A DNA stretch of 64,000 nt from Clostridium sp. 'White wine YQ' (GCF_028728205.1 NZ_JAQYUU010000009.1:1-64000), one strand, 5' to 3'. Positions 25,608-35,691 are shown, counted from the stretch's first letter. The notes: generated by a model from the letters alone, not told the origin. Numbers and translations: made by a program.

Positions 25608-26828
25608 ATGAAAAGAGTACAAGATAGATTTTTAGAATACGTTAAAATAAACACAACAGCTGATGAAAGTACAGGAACAACTCCAAGTTTTAAGGGAGAA
25701 TTTGATTTAGCAAATGTTTTAGAGAAAGAATTGAAGGTATTAGGCTTAAAGGATGTTGAAGTATGTGAACATGGATATGTGTATGCAACACTTCCATCTA
25801 ATACTGATAAAGAAATACCAGTTATAGGTTTTATATCACATATGGATACTTCTCCAGATATGACAGGAGAAAATGTAAATCCACAAGTAGTTAAATATAA
25901 TGGTGGAGATATAATACTAAATAAAGAAAAAAATATAGTGTTATCACCAAAGGAATTTCCTGAACTTGAAGACTATAAAGGAAAAGAACTTATAACTACT
26001 GATGGAACAACTCTTTTAGGTGCAGATGATAAGGCAGGTATCTCAGAAATCATGGCTGCAATGGAGTATTTAGTAGAACATCCAGAAATTAAGCATGGAG
26101 AAATAAGAGTAGCCTTTACTCCAGATGAAGAAATTGGAGAAGGAACTAAATTCTTTAATGTTGATAAATTTGGAGCTAAATATGCCTATACAATAGATGG
26201 CGGAACCCTAGGAGAATTAGAATACGAAAACTTTAATGCTGCTAGTGGTAAGGTTATAGTTAAGGGAAGAAATGTTCATCCTGGGTATGCATATAACAAG
26301 ATGATAAATTCTATGAAAATAGCATTAGAGTTTGATGCACTATTACCTCAAATGGAAGTGCCTGAAAAGACTAAGGGATATGAAGGATTCTTTCATTTAA
26401 CAGATATTAAAGGAGAAGTGGAAGAAACTACTTTAAGCTATATAATAAGAGATTTTTCTTTTGAAGGATATAAAAATAGAATGAATTTAATGAAAGAAAA
26501 AGCTCAAGAATTAAATGAAAAATATAAAATGCAGTTAGTTGAAGTTGAAATAAAAGAAAGTTATAGAAATATGAAGGAAAAAATAGAGCCAGTAATGTTT
26601 GTGGTTGAAAATGCTAAACTAGCTATGGAAATGTCAGATGTAGTTCCTAACATAAGACCAATAAGAGGGGGAACAGATGGAGCAAGACTTTCATTTATGG
26701 GAGTGCCAACACCAAATATATTTACTGGAGGAGAGAATTTCCATGGAAAATATGAATATATTCCAATAGAGTCTATGGAAAAGGCAGTAGAAGTAATTTT
26801 AAATATAGTTAAGGTTTATACAAAATAA
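25608..26828 (+). CDS. pepT: Peptidase T (tripeptide aminopeptidase)
   Basis: 406 residues, M20 metallopeptidase of the PepT type, cytosolic, removing N-terminal residues from tripeptides. Visible motifs: GFISHMDTSPD (first zinc histidine and aspartate), TLLGADDKAGISEI (bridging aspartate), FTPDEEIGEG (catalytic and zinc glutamates), and the C-terminal GGENFHGKYEY histidine. AAGGAGAAA precedes the ATG. Confidence 0.95.
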   Translation: MKRVQDRFLEYVKINTTADESTGTTPSFKGEFDLANVLEKELKVLGLKDVEVCEHGYVYATLPSNTDKEIPVIGFISHMDTSPDMTGENVNPQVVKYNGGDIILNKEKNIVLSPKEFPELEDYKGKELITTDGTTLLGADDKAGISEIMAAMEYLVEHPEIKHGEIRVAFTPDEEIGEGTKFFNVDKFGAKYAYTIDGGTLGELEYENFNAASGKVIVKGRNVHPGYAYNKMINSMKIALEFDALLPQMEVPEKTKGYEGFFHLTDIKGEVEETTLSYIIRDFSFEGYKNRMNLMKEKAQELNEKYKMQLVEVEIKESYRNMKEKIEPVMFVVENAKLAMEMSDVVPNIRPIRGGTDGARLSFMGVPTPNIFTGGENFHGKYEYIPIESMEKAVEVILNIVKVYTK

Positions 26829-26830
26829 AA

Positions 26831-26870
26831 AAATTATCGGATAATACTTATATTATCCGATAATTTTTTT
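26831..26870. terminator. Bidirectional terminator
   Basis: A 16-bp near-perfect stem around CTTA (AAATTATCGGATAATA and its complement) with T-rich flanks on both strands, shared by pepT and the convergent DUF6465 gene. Confidence 0.9.
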
Positions 26871-27271
26871 CAGTTAAGGTCAACAATAAAGGTATCTGAA
26901 GTATTAATAACTACATAAACTTTGTTTTCTGAAACATTAAAATATAGCTTTAAACTTTTAACTTTTAATAAATCAACTTTTCCTTCAAGGGAAGAATAAA
27001 CTCTAGAAATTAGATCTTCTTGAGATATTTGATTTCCTTGATATTCTATAAATAATTCAGGTTTCAATGTAACTTTCTTAGCTTTTCTTGCAGTGGTTCT
27101 AACTACTTTTTCCCCTTCTTCAGCCAAACCACCAACTGTATCTTTTACTCCATCTACTGCTTTCTTTACATTTTCCTTATTAAGCGTAGTAGATATTTTT
27201 TTGGAAGTAACCTTTGCTGCAGTATTTACGCTATCAATTACTTCATCAATAACTTTTTTTCTATGTGGCAT
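26870..27271 (-). CDS. DUF6465 family protein
   Basis: 133 residues. The N-terminal half (1-75) is lysine-rich, helical and low in complexity. The C-terminal half is the conserved DUF6465 domain: ELFIEYQGNQISQEDLISRV, then VKSLKLYFNVSENKVYVVIN. Its function is unknown. The basic N-terminus could bind nucleic acid or a membrane surface. A GGGGG site precedes the ATG. Confidence 0.75.
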   Translation of the reverse strand: MPHRKKVIDEVIDSVNTAAKVTSKKISTTLNKENVKKAVDGVKDTVGGLAEEGEKVVRTTARKAKKVTLKPELFIEYQGNQISQEDLISRVYSSLEGKVDLLKVKSLKLYFNVSENKVYVVINTSDTFIVDLN

Positions 27272-27454
27272 TTTGATTCCCCCTTATTATCTATGACTAC
27301 CATAATTATACAATAATTATATCTAAATGTAAATAATTGGATATTTACATAAACCTTAACTTTAAAATAAGTTTCATATAAAAAAACCTATATGTTAGAA
27401 TTAAATTATAGAATTAATTATGTAAAGCTCATAATTAAGAGGAGGAATTTAAAC

Positions 27455-28645
27455 ATGAAGTTTATTCATACAGGCGATTGGCACATTGGAAAAATAGTAA
27501 ATGAATTCAGTATGCTACAAGACCAAAGATTTATGCTTAATCAATTGGTAGATATAATTAAAATGGAAGAACCGTCAGCATTAATTATAGCGGGGGATTT
27601 ATACGATAGATCAGTTCCACCAGCAGACGCAGTAGAACTGCTAGATGAGATATTTAATAAAATTATAATGGAATTAAAGGTTCCTATATTAGCTATTGCA
27701 GGAAATCATGATAGTCCAGAAAGATTATCATTTGGTAGTTCTTTACTTAAGGATAGTGGACTACATTTAGAGGGAATATTACAGAGTAAAATTAGAAAAG
27801 TAAACTTAAAGGATGAACATGGAAATATAAACTTCTTTCTTATGCCCTATGGAGATCCTGCATATGTAAGAGAGCTATATGGGGATAGTGAAATAAAGAC
27901 TCATGAAGATGCTGTAAAAAAGATAATAGATAATATAGATTTAAATGAAGATGAAAGAAATGTTTTAGTAGCTCATGGGTATGTAACAAATATGAAAAAT
28001 ACTGAAGAGGAAGAAGAGGATGAATTTATGAGAGCAGGATTAATAACATCTTCTTCAGAAAGACCTTTATCCATAGGGGGAACGGATTTAATATCAGCAG
28101 GTATATTTGAGAAGTTTAATTATGTTGCATTAGGACATTTACATGGACCACAGAAAGTAGGTTCTGACAAAATAAGATACTCAGGATCTCTTCTTAAATA
28201 CTCTTTTTCAGAGGTTAACCAAAGAAAGGGAGTAACAGTTGTTGAAATAGATGACAAGGGAGAAGTAAAAGTAGATTTTAAACAAATTAAACCTTTAAGG
28301 GATATGAGAATAATAAAGGGGCCAATTAAAGAGCTAATTTCTCCAGAAGTATATGAAATTGGAGATAAGGAAGATTACATTCAGGCTATACTTACGGATC
28401 AAGGAGAAGTATATGACCCAATATCAAAGCTAAGAGCTGTATATCCTAACATAATGGCTCTAGCAAAAGAAAATAGTATTAATGAAGATTCCAGTATAAC
28501 ATCAGCAAAAGAAGGTTATAAAGATAAGGATAAACTTGAGCTATTTAATGAATTTTTTGAAAGTATTGAAGGAAGAAAATTAACTGCAGAGCAAAGAAGT
28601 TATATGGAGGTTGCATTAGATACTTTATGGAAGGAGGATAAATAA
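27455..28645 (+). CDS. sbcD: Exonuclease SbcCD, subunit D
   Basis: 396 residues, an Mre11-like phosphoesterase. Motifs in order: HTGDWHIGK (6-14), AGDLYDR, AGNHDSPERL, and ALGHLHGPQ. With SbcC it cleaves hairpins and blocked DNA ends. The start is the ATG at 27455 after GAGGAGGAA; an upstream in-frame ATG would add 21 residues without a site or homology. An insertion rich in glutamate (NTEEEEEDEF, about 190) is unusual but at a loop. Its stop overlaps the sbcC start by one base. Confidence 0.95.
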   Translation: MKFIHTGDWHIGKIVNEFSMLQDQRFMLNQLVDIIKMEEPSALIIAGDLYDRSVPPADAVELLDEIFNKIIMELKVPILAIAGNHDSPERLSFGSSLLKDSGLHLEGILQSKIRKVNLKDEHGNINFFLMPYGDPAYVRELYGDSEIKTHEDAVKKIIDNIDLNEDERNVLVAHGYVTNMKNTEEEEEDEFMRAGLITSSSERPLSIGGTDLISAGIFEKFNYVALGHLHGPQKVGSDKIRYSGSLLKYSFSEVNQRKGVTVVEIDDKGEVKVDFKQIKPLRDMRIIKGPIKELISPEVYEIGDKEDYIQAILTDQGEVYDPISKLRAVYPNIMALAKENSINEDSSITSAKEGYKDKDKLELFNEFFESIEGRKLTAEQRSYMEVALDTLWKEDK

Positions 28646-31600
28646 TGAGGCCTTTAAAGTTAACAATAAGTGCATTTGGACCTTATGCATCAAAGGAAGT
28701 TATAGATTTTAATGTACTTGAAGGAAGAAATATATTCTTAATTACAGGTCCTACAGGAGCAGGGAAAACTACTATTTTTGATGCTATTAGTTATGCATTA
28801 TATGGAGAAGCTAGTGGAACCAGCAGAACTATAGATAACTTAAGAAGCGACTTTGCAAATGAAGAGGATATAACCTATGTTGAACTTGAGTTTTCTTTAA
28901 GAGGGAAAAATTATTATGTTAAGAGAGTACCAGTTCAACCTAAAAAGAGAACTACATCAGCTGAACTTATTTATCCAGATGGTTCCATAGTAACAGGAGC
29001 AACTAATGTAACGAAAGAAGTAATAGAATTAATAAGAATAGATAAAAATCAATTTAGACAAATAGTAATGCTACCTCAAGGGGAATTTAGAAAATTACTA
29101 GAATCAGAATCAAAAGAAAGAGAGAAGATTTTTAGAGAGATATTTGGAACTGAGGAGTTTAATAGAATTCAATTTCTATTAAATATAAAGAAGAAAGAAC
29201 TAGAAGAAGAATTAAAGGCTATAAATGAGAGAAGAGCAACTAACTTAAGAAATATAAACCCAGGCGAAGATACTTTCTTAATGGAAAAAATTAAAGAAAA
29301 AGAACTTAATGTAACTGAAGTATTAGGTTTATTAGATACTTTGTTAGATAAGGATAGAGCGGGTTTAGAGACGGTATCTCAGAATAAAAACACCATAAAT
29401 GAAAAGCTTGATAACTTAAGAGAAAAATATATTAAAGCTCAAGAAGGAAATTTAAAGCTACAAGAGAAAGAAAACTTAATAAAAGAAAAAGAAGTTCTCC
29501 AAAATCAAAAAGAAGAAATAGTAAATACAGAAAAAAAAATAACCCTAGCTAAAAAGGCATTAGAAGTAAGTTTTATTGAAAAAAGTAGGAATCAAAAGAA
29601 AGAAAAATTATCTAAGTTAAGGGAAGAACTTATTTTAAATGCCAATAGAGTTAAGGATGGAGAAATAGAACTAACTAATGCAGTAAAAACCTTAGAAATA
29701 GAGGAAAAGAAAGAAGATAATAAGAAGGTATTACAAGAAAAGGCAGCTAATCTTAATTCCATTAAGGAAAAAATAGTTGCTTACGGAGAGAAAAAGAAGG
29801 AGCTTCAAAGTCTTAATATAAATTTAGTTAAAGAAAAGGAAGAAAATGAAGCATTAAAAAAGAAGATAGATTTAAATAATGCAGAAATTCTCAAAATAGA
29901 TGAAGAGCTTAAAGAAACTTTAAAAGCTGAAACCTTAAAAGAAAGATTAGAAAGTAAATATAGAGAAATAAACAACTCACTAAAAGAAGTTAGAGAGTTA
30001 TATTCAGCAGAAGATAAAGTAACTAAGTTATTAGAAGATCACAATAAGCTAGCTAAGGAGTATTCTAAGGTTGAGGAAGAATATAAAAAATCTAAGACTA
30101 AATATGAAATGCTAGATGAAGCATTTAAGAAGGGCCAAGCTGGTCTATTAGCTAGTGTATTAATTGAAGGAGACCCATGTCCAGTATGTGGTTCTACTGA
30201 ACATCCTAAAAAAGCAATTATACATGAAGGGGTTCCATCTGAAAAGGAACTTAAAGAGTCAAAAGAAAGCCTAGAAATAATAAATAATAGATTAAAAGAA
30301 AAATTAAATGAAACAACTAGGGTATTTACTTCAATAAAAGAACAAAGAGAAAATATTGAAGGTAAAAAGCTAAATCTAAAATCTCTATTTAAAGAGGAGA
30401 TGTGGAACTTAGAGGGGACAGAGGCCCTAAAAGAAATTGCTGTTATAGGTAAGGAATTAGCTAAAGACGCGAAGAATCTAGAAGATAATTTAAAAGAAAT
30501 TAAGTTAAAGATTTCAAATAGAGAAAAGTTAGAAAAGGATCAAAAGATATTATCTGAAGAAGTTGAAAAGCTAAAGAAACAACAAGAGGAAAGAGAAAGT
30601 ATAATATTAAATTTATTTGGAAGAATTCAAGGAGAAGAGAAATTAGTTAAATCCTTTGAAGAAGAAATTCCAGAAGAATTAAGATCCTTAGAGAGTTTAA
30701 ATAAAAGTATTAATGGGCTAAATATTCAGATAGATAATATAGATAAAGAAATTAAAATAGCTAGAGAAAAGGTGACTTCCTTAAAGGCTAATTTGTCAGC
30801 TGCACATGAAGCTTTAGTACTTAAGCAAAAGGAAATAGAAGATACAGAAAAAGAATTAAAAGAAGTAATTAAGGAATTTGAAGATACCCTTAAGAAAAAT
30901 AGTTTTTTATCTGAAGAGGAATATAGGGAATGCTTTATAGCAGAAGAAGTTATAAATTCACTAGAAGAAAAAGTTAAAGTATATTATCAGGACTTGAAAT
31001 CTTTAAGTGATAGATTAAATAAAAGTATTGAAGAATGTAAAGACCTAAAACTTGAGGATTTAGAGGTCTTAAATGAAATTATTGAAAAAGAGAAAAAAGT
31101 ACAAGAAGATATATTTAATAATGAAAAAGAATTATATACAAGAATATCAAATAATGAGGCAATATTAGAAAGAGTAAAAGTAATTAATCTACAGTGTGAA
31201 AAGGAAGAAAGTAAGTATAACATTGTAGGGGAGATAGCAAGAGTAGCAAATGGAGATAATAGCCAAAGAATAACCTTTGAGAGATATGTCCTTGCCGCAT
31301 ATTTTGATGACATAATAAAAGCAGCAAACTTAAGACTTACCAAAATGACGGGAGATAGATATTTACTAAAAAGAAAAGAAGAAAAGGGTAAAGGAAGAAA
31401 GCAGGAAGGCTTGGAGCTTGAAGTATTTGATAATTACACAGGAAAAGCACGTCATGTAAAGACTTTATCAGGAGGAGAAAGTTTTAAGGCTTCACTATCT
31501 TTAGCATTAGGATTAGCAGATGTAGTGCAAAGCTATGCTGGAGGGGTAACGGTAGATACCATGTTTGTAGATGAAGGCTTTGGAACATTAGATCCTGAAT

Positions 31601-31755
31601 CACTAGATAATGCAATCAATTGTTTAATAGAACTTCAGCATAATGGAAGATTAGTAGGAATAATCTCTCACGTACCAGAACTAAAAGAGAGAATAGATGC
31701 TAGATTAGAAATAACACCTGCAAAGGAAGGTAGTAAGGCAGGCTTTAAGATTTAA
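28645..31755 (+). CDS. sbcC: Exonuclease SbcCD, subunit C
   Basis: 1036 residues, Rad50/SMC-like ATPase. Walker A GPTGAGKTT (about 35-43); two long coiled coils (about 180-490 and 540-860) around a zinc hook CPVCG near 512; then the ABC signature LSGGESFKASLSLALG and Walker B FVDEGFGTLD at the C-terminus. It forms the ring-and-rod ATPase of SbcCD. AAGGAGGA lies just upstream at the end of sbcD. Confidence 0.95.
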   Translation: MRPLKLTISAFGPYASKEVIDFNVLEGRNIFLITGPTGAGKTTIFDAISYALYGEASGTSRTIDNLRSDFANEEDITYVELEFSLRGKNYYVKRVPVQPKKRTTSAELIYPDGSIVTGATNVTKEVIELIRIDKNQFRQIVMLPQGEFRKLLESESKEREKIFREIFGTEEFNRIQFLLNIKKKELEEELKAINERRATNLRNINPGEDTFLMEKIKEKELNVTEVLGLLDTLLDKDRAGLETVSQNKNTINEKLDNLREKYIKAQEGNLKLQEKENLIKEKEVLQNQKEEIVNTEKKITLAKKALEVSFIEKSRNQKKEKLSKLREELILNANRVKDGEIELTNAVKTLEIEEKKEDNKKVLQEKAANLNSIKEKIVAYGEKKKELQSLNINLVKEKEENEALKKKIDLNNAEILKIDEELKETLKAETLKERLESKYREINNSLKEVRELYSAEDKVTKLLEDHNKLAKEYSKVEEEYKKSKTKYEMLDEAFKKGQAGLLASVLIEGDPCPVCGSTEHPKKAIIHEGVPSEKELKESKESLEIINNRLKEKLNETTRVFTSIKEQRENIEGKKLNLKSLFKEEMWNLEGTEALKEIAVIGKELAKDAKNLEDNLKEIKLKISNREKLEKDQKILSEEVEKLKKQQEERESIILNLFGRIQGEEKLVKSFEEEIPEELRSLESLNKSINGLNIQIDNIDKEIKIAREKVTSLKANLSAAHEALVLKQKEIEDTEKELKEVIKEFEDTLKKNSFLSEEEYRECFIAEEVINSLEEKVKVYYQDLKSLSDRLNKSIEECKDLKLEDLEVLNEIIEKEKKVQEDIFNNEKELYTRISNNEAILERVKVINLQCEKEESKYNIVGEIARVANGDNSQRITFERYVLAAYFDDIIKAANLRLTKMTGDRYLLKRKEEKGKGRKQEGLELEVFDNYTGKARHVKTLSGGESFKASLSLALGLADVVQSYAGGVTVDTMFVDEGFGTLDPESLDNAINCLIELQHNGRLVGIISHVPELKERIDARLEITPAKEGSKAGFKI

Positions 31756-31772
31756 TATTATTCAATATAAAA

Positions 31773-31808
31773 AATCCCTTTAGTTCTCGACTAAAGGGAT
31801 TCTTTTAT
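31773..31808. terminator. Bidirectional terminator
   Basis: Stem AATCCCTTTAG / CTAAAGGGATT with T or A tracts on both sides, between the convergent sbcC and degV genes. Confidence 0.9.
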
Positions 31809-31809
31809 A

Positions 31810-32685
31810 TTATGGTTCTCTATTTTCACCTAAGAAGAATACTGCTAGAGTTCCAGCACCTGTATGGCTTCCTATTACAGTTCCAATATAATTTATTATT
31901 ACTTCTTTTACATTAAAATCTTCTTTTATAGACTTAGCTAAAGCTTCAGCATCCTCAAAGCAATCAGAATGAGTTACCATGATTGTTTGATCTTCTGGAT
32001 TAACAATATTCTTTTTCATATCATCTAATAAGTGCGCAGTAGCTTTTTTTCTACCTTTAGCTTTAGCAAAAGGAACAAGGGATCCTGCATCATTAATATA
32101 CATAATAGGCTTAATATTTAATATTCCACCTACAACTGCAGTTGTTGAAGATATTCTTCCACCTCTTTTTAAGTGATTTAAATCATCAACAAAGAAGAAA
32201 TGATTAACTTTAGGTATGGTAGCTTCTATCCAAGAAACCAATTCTTCCTTTGAACATCCTTCTTGTCTTTTCTTAGCAGCTAAGTAAACCAAAAGACCTT
32301 CGCCGCCAGAAGCAGCTTTTGAGTCAATTAAGGTTATATCTGCATCAGGGTATTCTTCTAACACTTCATTTCTTGCCATAACTGAACTATTAAAAGTTCC
32401 ACTTAAGGCAGAGGAGAAGCCTATATATATAATTCCTTTTCCGTCTTTAACATGTTTAGTAAATTCTTCTGCAAATCTATATGCGTTAATTTGTCCAGTA
32501 GTTGGTTGTTCTAAATTTCTTATACCATCATAGAAGTCTTTGTATTTTAATGTTATACCACCGTCATCTACATACTCTTTTCCTTTAAATAAGCAAACCA
32601 ATCCAAGTGATGTGACTTCAATTTCATTAAGTAAATCTGCGGATAAATCACTAGGTGAATCAGTTATGATAACATAATCTTTCAT
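31810..32685 (-). CDS. DegV family fatty-acid-binding protein
   Basis: 291 residues. It begins YVIITDSPSDL and has the DegV signature LEQPTTGQIN, IGFSSALSGTFNSS, and LNHLKRGGRISS. DegV proteins bind fatty acids; the related FakB proteins hand them to a kinase for phospholipid synthesis. No fakA lies nearby. An AAGGAGAG site precedes the ATG. Confidence 0.9.
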   Translation of the reverse strand: MKDYVIITDSPSDLSADLLNEIEVTSLGLVCLFKGKEYVDDGGITLKYKDFYDGIRNLEQPTTGQINAYRFAEEFTKHVKDGKGIIYIGFSSALSGTFNSSVMARNEVLEEYPDADITLIDSKAASGGEGLLVYLAAKKRQEGCSKEELVSWIEATIPKVNHFFFVDDLNHLKRGGRISSTTAVVGGILNIKPIMYINDAGSLVPFAKAKGRKKATAHLLDDMKKNIVNPEDQTIMVTHSDCFEDAEALAKSIKEDFNVKEVIINYIGTVIGSHTGAGTLAVFFLGENREP

Positions 32686-32987
32686 ATCTACTCTCCTTTA
32701 ATATATAGGATTTTAGCTTATAAACCTAATATATACTTCTTAGTAAAGTATATGTATAAAATATAAACTTAGGATAATACATTTATAATATCACTTTAAT
32801 TCTAATGTATTAGAATTAATTATTCAATGGACTAATTTCATTGAAAAGCTTTAACAGTATATATTTTATAAATAAAGGGAATAATTTAGAGGATACAAAT
32901 ATATGGACAAATTTTCCAATTTATTGTAAAATTGTAAGGGGAGAAAGTTATATAAAGTGTATGCACTAAGATAGAGGAGTATATGCC
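32686..32987. other. Intergenic region between divergent degV and histidine kinase genes
   Basis: About 300 very AT-rich bases holding the promoters of both genes. I see several weak -10-like boxes but no -35/-10 pair at proper spacing that I would call, and no hairpin terminator or convincing small gene. Confidence 0.5.
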
Positions 32988-33857
32988 ATGGTTGAATTAA
33001 GGGAAGAGTCTAATTTTTATGAAATTTTGGGAAATACCTTAACTGATTATGAAAAGAAAGTTAACTTGTGCAAGGATCTTCAAGGTGTAAGAGAAGATTT
33101 TATTTTAAATATAGCACATGACCTAAGAACTCACTTAAATGTAGTTTTAAGTGTTATTCAGTTACTTAAAATTAAGCATAAGTCAGTGAATGAGGGTGAC
33201 AAGAAGTGGAAAGAGTATACACAAACTATTACAAAAAGCTGTTACAAGATGTTAAAGCTTGTGAATAATCTTATTGATGTGACGAAATTAGAAAATGACT
33301 ATTTTATATGTAATAAGGAAAATCTAGATATTATATGTTTAGTAGAGAATATAGTTAACTCTGTTAATGAATATGCTAAGGATAAAAACATATCTATAAT
33401 TTTCGATACAAATGAAGAGGAATGCAAAATGTCAGTAGATCCCGAAGTTATTGACAGAATAGTTATGAATCTACTTTCAAATGCAATTAAGTTTTCTCCA
33501 AAAAATTCAGAAATTCTAGTTAATCTAACTGTTAGTGAGGAAGATGTAAAGATAGAATTTAAGGATCAAGGTCCTGGAATTCCAAAAGAAGAAATGGAGT
33601 TAATATTTAATAGATTCCACAAGGTTGTAAAAAATATTACTTCAGAGTATGAAGGAAATGGAATTGGACTAAATTTAGTATACAATTTAGTAAAAACTCA
33701 CAATGGAAATATTTCTGTATATAATAATAAAGATAAGGGATGTAACTTTATAGTAACATTACCTAGGTGCATTGATGAAGAATGTGGATTCAGCAGAAAA
33801 ATAAAAGCAAATACTAAGGTACAAGTATTAGAAATCGAATTTTCGGATATTTACTAG
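32988..33857 (+). CDS. Soluble sensor histidine kinase
   Basis: 289 residues. A short N-terminal coil (1-30) leads directly into a HisKA domain with the phosphorylation motif NIAHDLRTHLN (H about 44) and then HATPase_c: N-box LLSNAIKFSP, G1 FKDQGPGIP, F-box IFNRFHKV, and G2 NGIGLNLVY. There is no membrane segment, PAS or other sensor domain, and no response regulator nearby, so its signal and partner are unknown. AGAGGAG is 8 nt before the ATG. Confidence 0.85.
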   Translation: MVELREESNFYEILGNTLTDYEKKVNLCKDLQGVREDFILNIAHDLRTHLNVVLSVIQLLKIKHKSVNEGDKKWKEYTQTITKSCYKMLKLVNNLIDVTKLENDYFICNKENLDIICLVENIVNSVNEYAKDKNISIIFDTNEEECKMSVDPEVIDRIVMNLLSNAIKFSPKNSEILVNLTVSEEDVKIEFKDQGPGIPKEEMELIFNRFHKVVKNITSEYEGNGIGLNLVYNLVKTHNGNISVYNNKDKGCNFIVTLPRCIDEECGFSRKIKANTKVQVLEIEFSDIY

Positions 33858-33867
33858 ACTTCATGTA

Positions 33868-33897
33868 TTGACTTTATAAAATTATATATGATATTAT
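33868..33897 (+). promoter_or_regulatory. Promoter of tRNA-Arg(ACG)
   Basis: TTGACT at 33868-33873, 18-nt spacer, TATTAT at 33892-33897, about 22 nt before the tRNA. Confidence 0.6.
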
Positions 33898-33919
33898 AAA
33901 ACTTGTGAATTAAATATTT

Positions 33920-33996
33920 GCGGCGATAGCTCAGCTGGATAGAGCATTTGACTACGGATCAAAGGGTCGGGAGTTCGAATCTTCTTCGCCGCACCA
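33920..33996 (+). tRNA. tRNA-Arg (ACG anticodon)
   Basis: A 77-nt cloverleaf with acceptor arms GCGGCGA and TCGCCGC, anticodon ACG in the loop CTACGGA, T-loop TTCGAAT and encoded CCA. The T-stem uses two G-T pairs. Confidence 0.93.
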
Positions 33997-34000
33997 AAAC

Positions 34001-34084
34001 CAAAGGTGGTTAGGCTTGCAAAGGGGTGCTTGTTTATCCACTTTTTTATTTTGGATAAATGAGGCTTTTGCAGGCCTTTTTTTA
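34001..34084 (+). terminator. Complex terminator region after tRNA-Arg(ACG)
   Basis: Two folds compete. A short one pairs GTGG (34006-34009) with CCAC (34038-34041) and is followed by TTTTTT. A longer one pairs GGCTTGCAAA (34013-34022) with TTTGCAGGCC (34067-34076), and TTTATCC with GGATAAA, followed by a second T run. They share the TTTATCC strand, so only one can form. The loop segment TTGCAAAGGGG recurs at 37315. Confidence 0.7.
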
Positions 34085-34224
34085 TTTGCTATAGAAATCC
34101 CTCATATGTATTTTTATGGGTTAACATGATAAAATAAACTTAAATATAATTTTGAGGAATATTATCAAAACAAAGGATAACTTTGTAATAATACTTAACT
34201 GAAAGATGGATTTGTGGGGGAAAA

Positions 34225-35052
34225 ATGAAGAAACTTAATATTATATATGCAATTAGCATTATTTCTGTAGCACTAAGTTTAAATGGTTGCACAAAAAGCA
34301 TTGGTGAAGATTATCAAAAATATATAAGTGCAGATGTAAATAGTTTGAGTGGTTTACTGGAGAAGTTCAATTTAACTAGTGTAGAAAGTAAACAAAACTA
34401 TGAAGGTGTAGACAGGGATTATAAAGATTTAAATGGATGTATGGAAGTTATGAATTTATATTCTGTAGAAGGAACTGACATAACAATACTTTATAATTCT
34501 AAGTTTGATAATGGAGATGTTAGAGTTATACTTGTTAAGCCTGATGGTAAAGTAACCGATATTGTAAAAAATAATGGAGATGGAAGTATAAATGATAAAA
34601 TACCTCCTGGAAAATCTGTAATAAAAATTATCGGTGTTAAGGCTACAGGAAATTTAAAAATAAATGTTACACTTACAAGTAATGAAGAAATAAGTAAGTT
34701 GGGAAAATTTGATAAAGATGGAGAGTACATGTTTCCATTAAAAAAACAAGTAAAAGGCAATTATTTTTCTGCAAAGTTTTATAGGGTAAATGTTTTGAAT
34801 AATAAAATAGATAAATTAGCTAAGATTGATATAAATGGGCAAATTATAGATGGGACAGTAACAACAAAGTTTTCTGATGACGGCTGGGGAAATTCCGGAG
34901 TAGTAAAGGCTACTGTACAATCTAATTCTATTGAAAATATAGATATAAAAATAGATAATAAAAACTTCCAATCTACAAGTTGGGGTATTAAGGAAGGAAA
35001 CTTTAGTCCGTCTGGTGGTGACTTACCAGATATTTTAAAAGGACTTAATTAA
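34225..35052 (+). CDS. Putative lipoprotein of unknown function
   Basis: 275 residues. A type II signal peptide ends in the lipobox LNGC (cysteine about 22), so the protein is probably lipid-anchored outside the membrane. The rest is beta-rich and hydrophilic with no motif I recognise. A GTGGGGG site precedes the ATG. No terminator separates it clearly from its surroundings. Confidence 0.65.
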   Translation: MKKLNIIYAISIISVALSLNGCTKSIGEDYQKYISADVNSLSGLLEKFNLTSVESKQNYEGVDRDYKDLNGCMEVMNLYSVEGTDITILYNSKFDNGDVRVILVKPDGKVTDIVKNNGDGSINDKIPPGKSVIKIIGVKATGNLKINVTLTSNEEISKLGKFDKDGEYMFPLKKQVKGNYFSAKFYRVNVLNNKIDKLAKIDINGQIIDGTVTTKFSDDGWGNSGVVKATVQSNSIENIDIKIDNKNFQSTSWGIKEGNFSPSGGDLPDILKGLN

Positions 35053-35140
35053 CAAATTTATAGCTGCAATATTAATATATATTGTTTAGAAAGTGAGTTA
35101 TCGTTGAGGCAAATTTTGCTCATTTAAGTCCCCATAAAGT

Positions 35141-35668
35141 TTAGTCCCATATAGCGTTTAATATGTCTAATAACTTATCAGTAGGTAGTAACTTACCAAC
35201 AGGACCATATCCTTCGCCTTCAAAAGCCATTTCGTTACTGATTTCATCATTCTTATCTAGATCAAAATAAAGCTTAGTATAGGTAAAGGTCTCCTTTTCA
35301 CCATTGTCTTTAGTGTATTCAAAGGTATGTTTTTTAGGGTAATCAAGTTCTAGAAGCATGCCTTTTCCTTTTATATCATCAAGCATAAATATACTTTTAT
35401 ATTGTCCTTTAATATTCTTAACTCTTGAATTAATCTCATTAACTAGGGCATTAAATTTCTTATCATCTTTTGTAAATGTGGTTGTATTGCCTTTACCATA
35501 ATAGATTATTTTTTCAGGCATAGCTAAAGTATGAGTATTTTCATCAGTCTCATTCTTACTAGAATTGGTAGATATATTTGTTGCATCTGGTTTTTGTGAT
35601 GAGCAAGCATCAAATAATGATATAGAAAAAATCAAGACTAACAGTAGTAGTACAAAGCGTTTATTCAA
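35141..35668 (-). CDS. Putative lipoprotein of unknown function
   Basis: 175 residues from a TTG start at 35668, which has AAGGAG 8 nt upstream; a GTG at 35677 is too close to that site. The signal peptide MNKRFVLLLLVLIFSISLFDAC ends in a lipobox with cysteine 22, followed by a serine/asparagine-rich linker. The mature domain shows no family I know. The neighbouring gene upstream on the same strand also encodes an exported protein and ends 23 nt before this start, suggesting an operon. Confidence 0.65.
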   Translation of the reverse strand: MNKRFVLLLLVLIFSISLFDACSSQKPDATNISTNSSKNETDENTHTLAMPEKIIYYGKGNTTTFTKDDKKFNALVNEINSRVKNIKGQYKSIFMLDDIKGKGMLLELDYPKKHTFEYTKDNGEKETFTYTKLYFDLDKNDEISNEMAFEGEGYGPVGKLLPTDKLLDILNAIWD

Positions 35669-35691
35669 AAAATCCACTCCTTCAAATTTAT

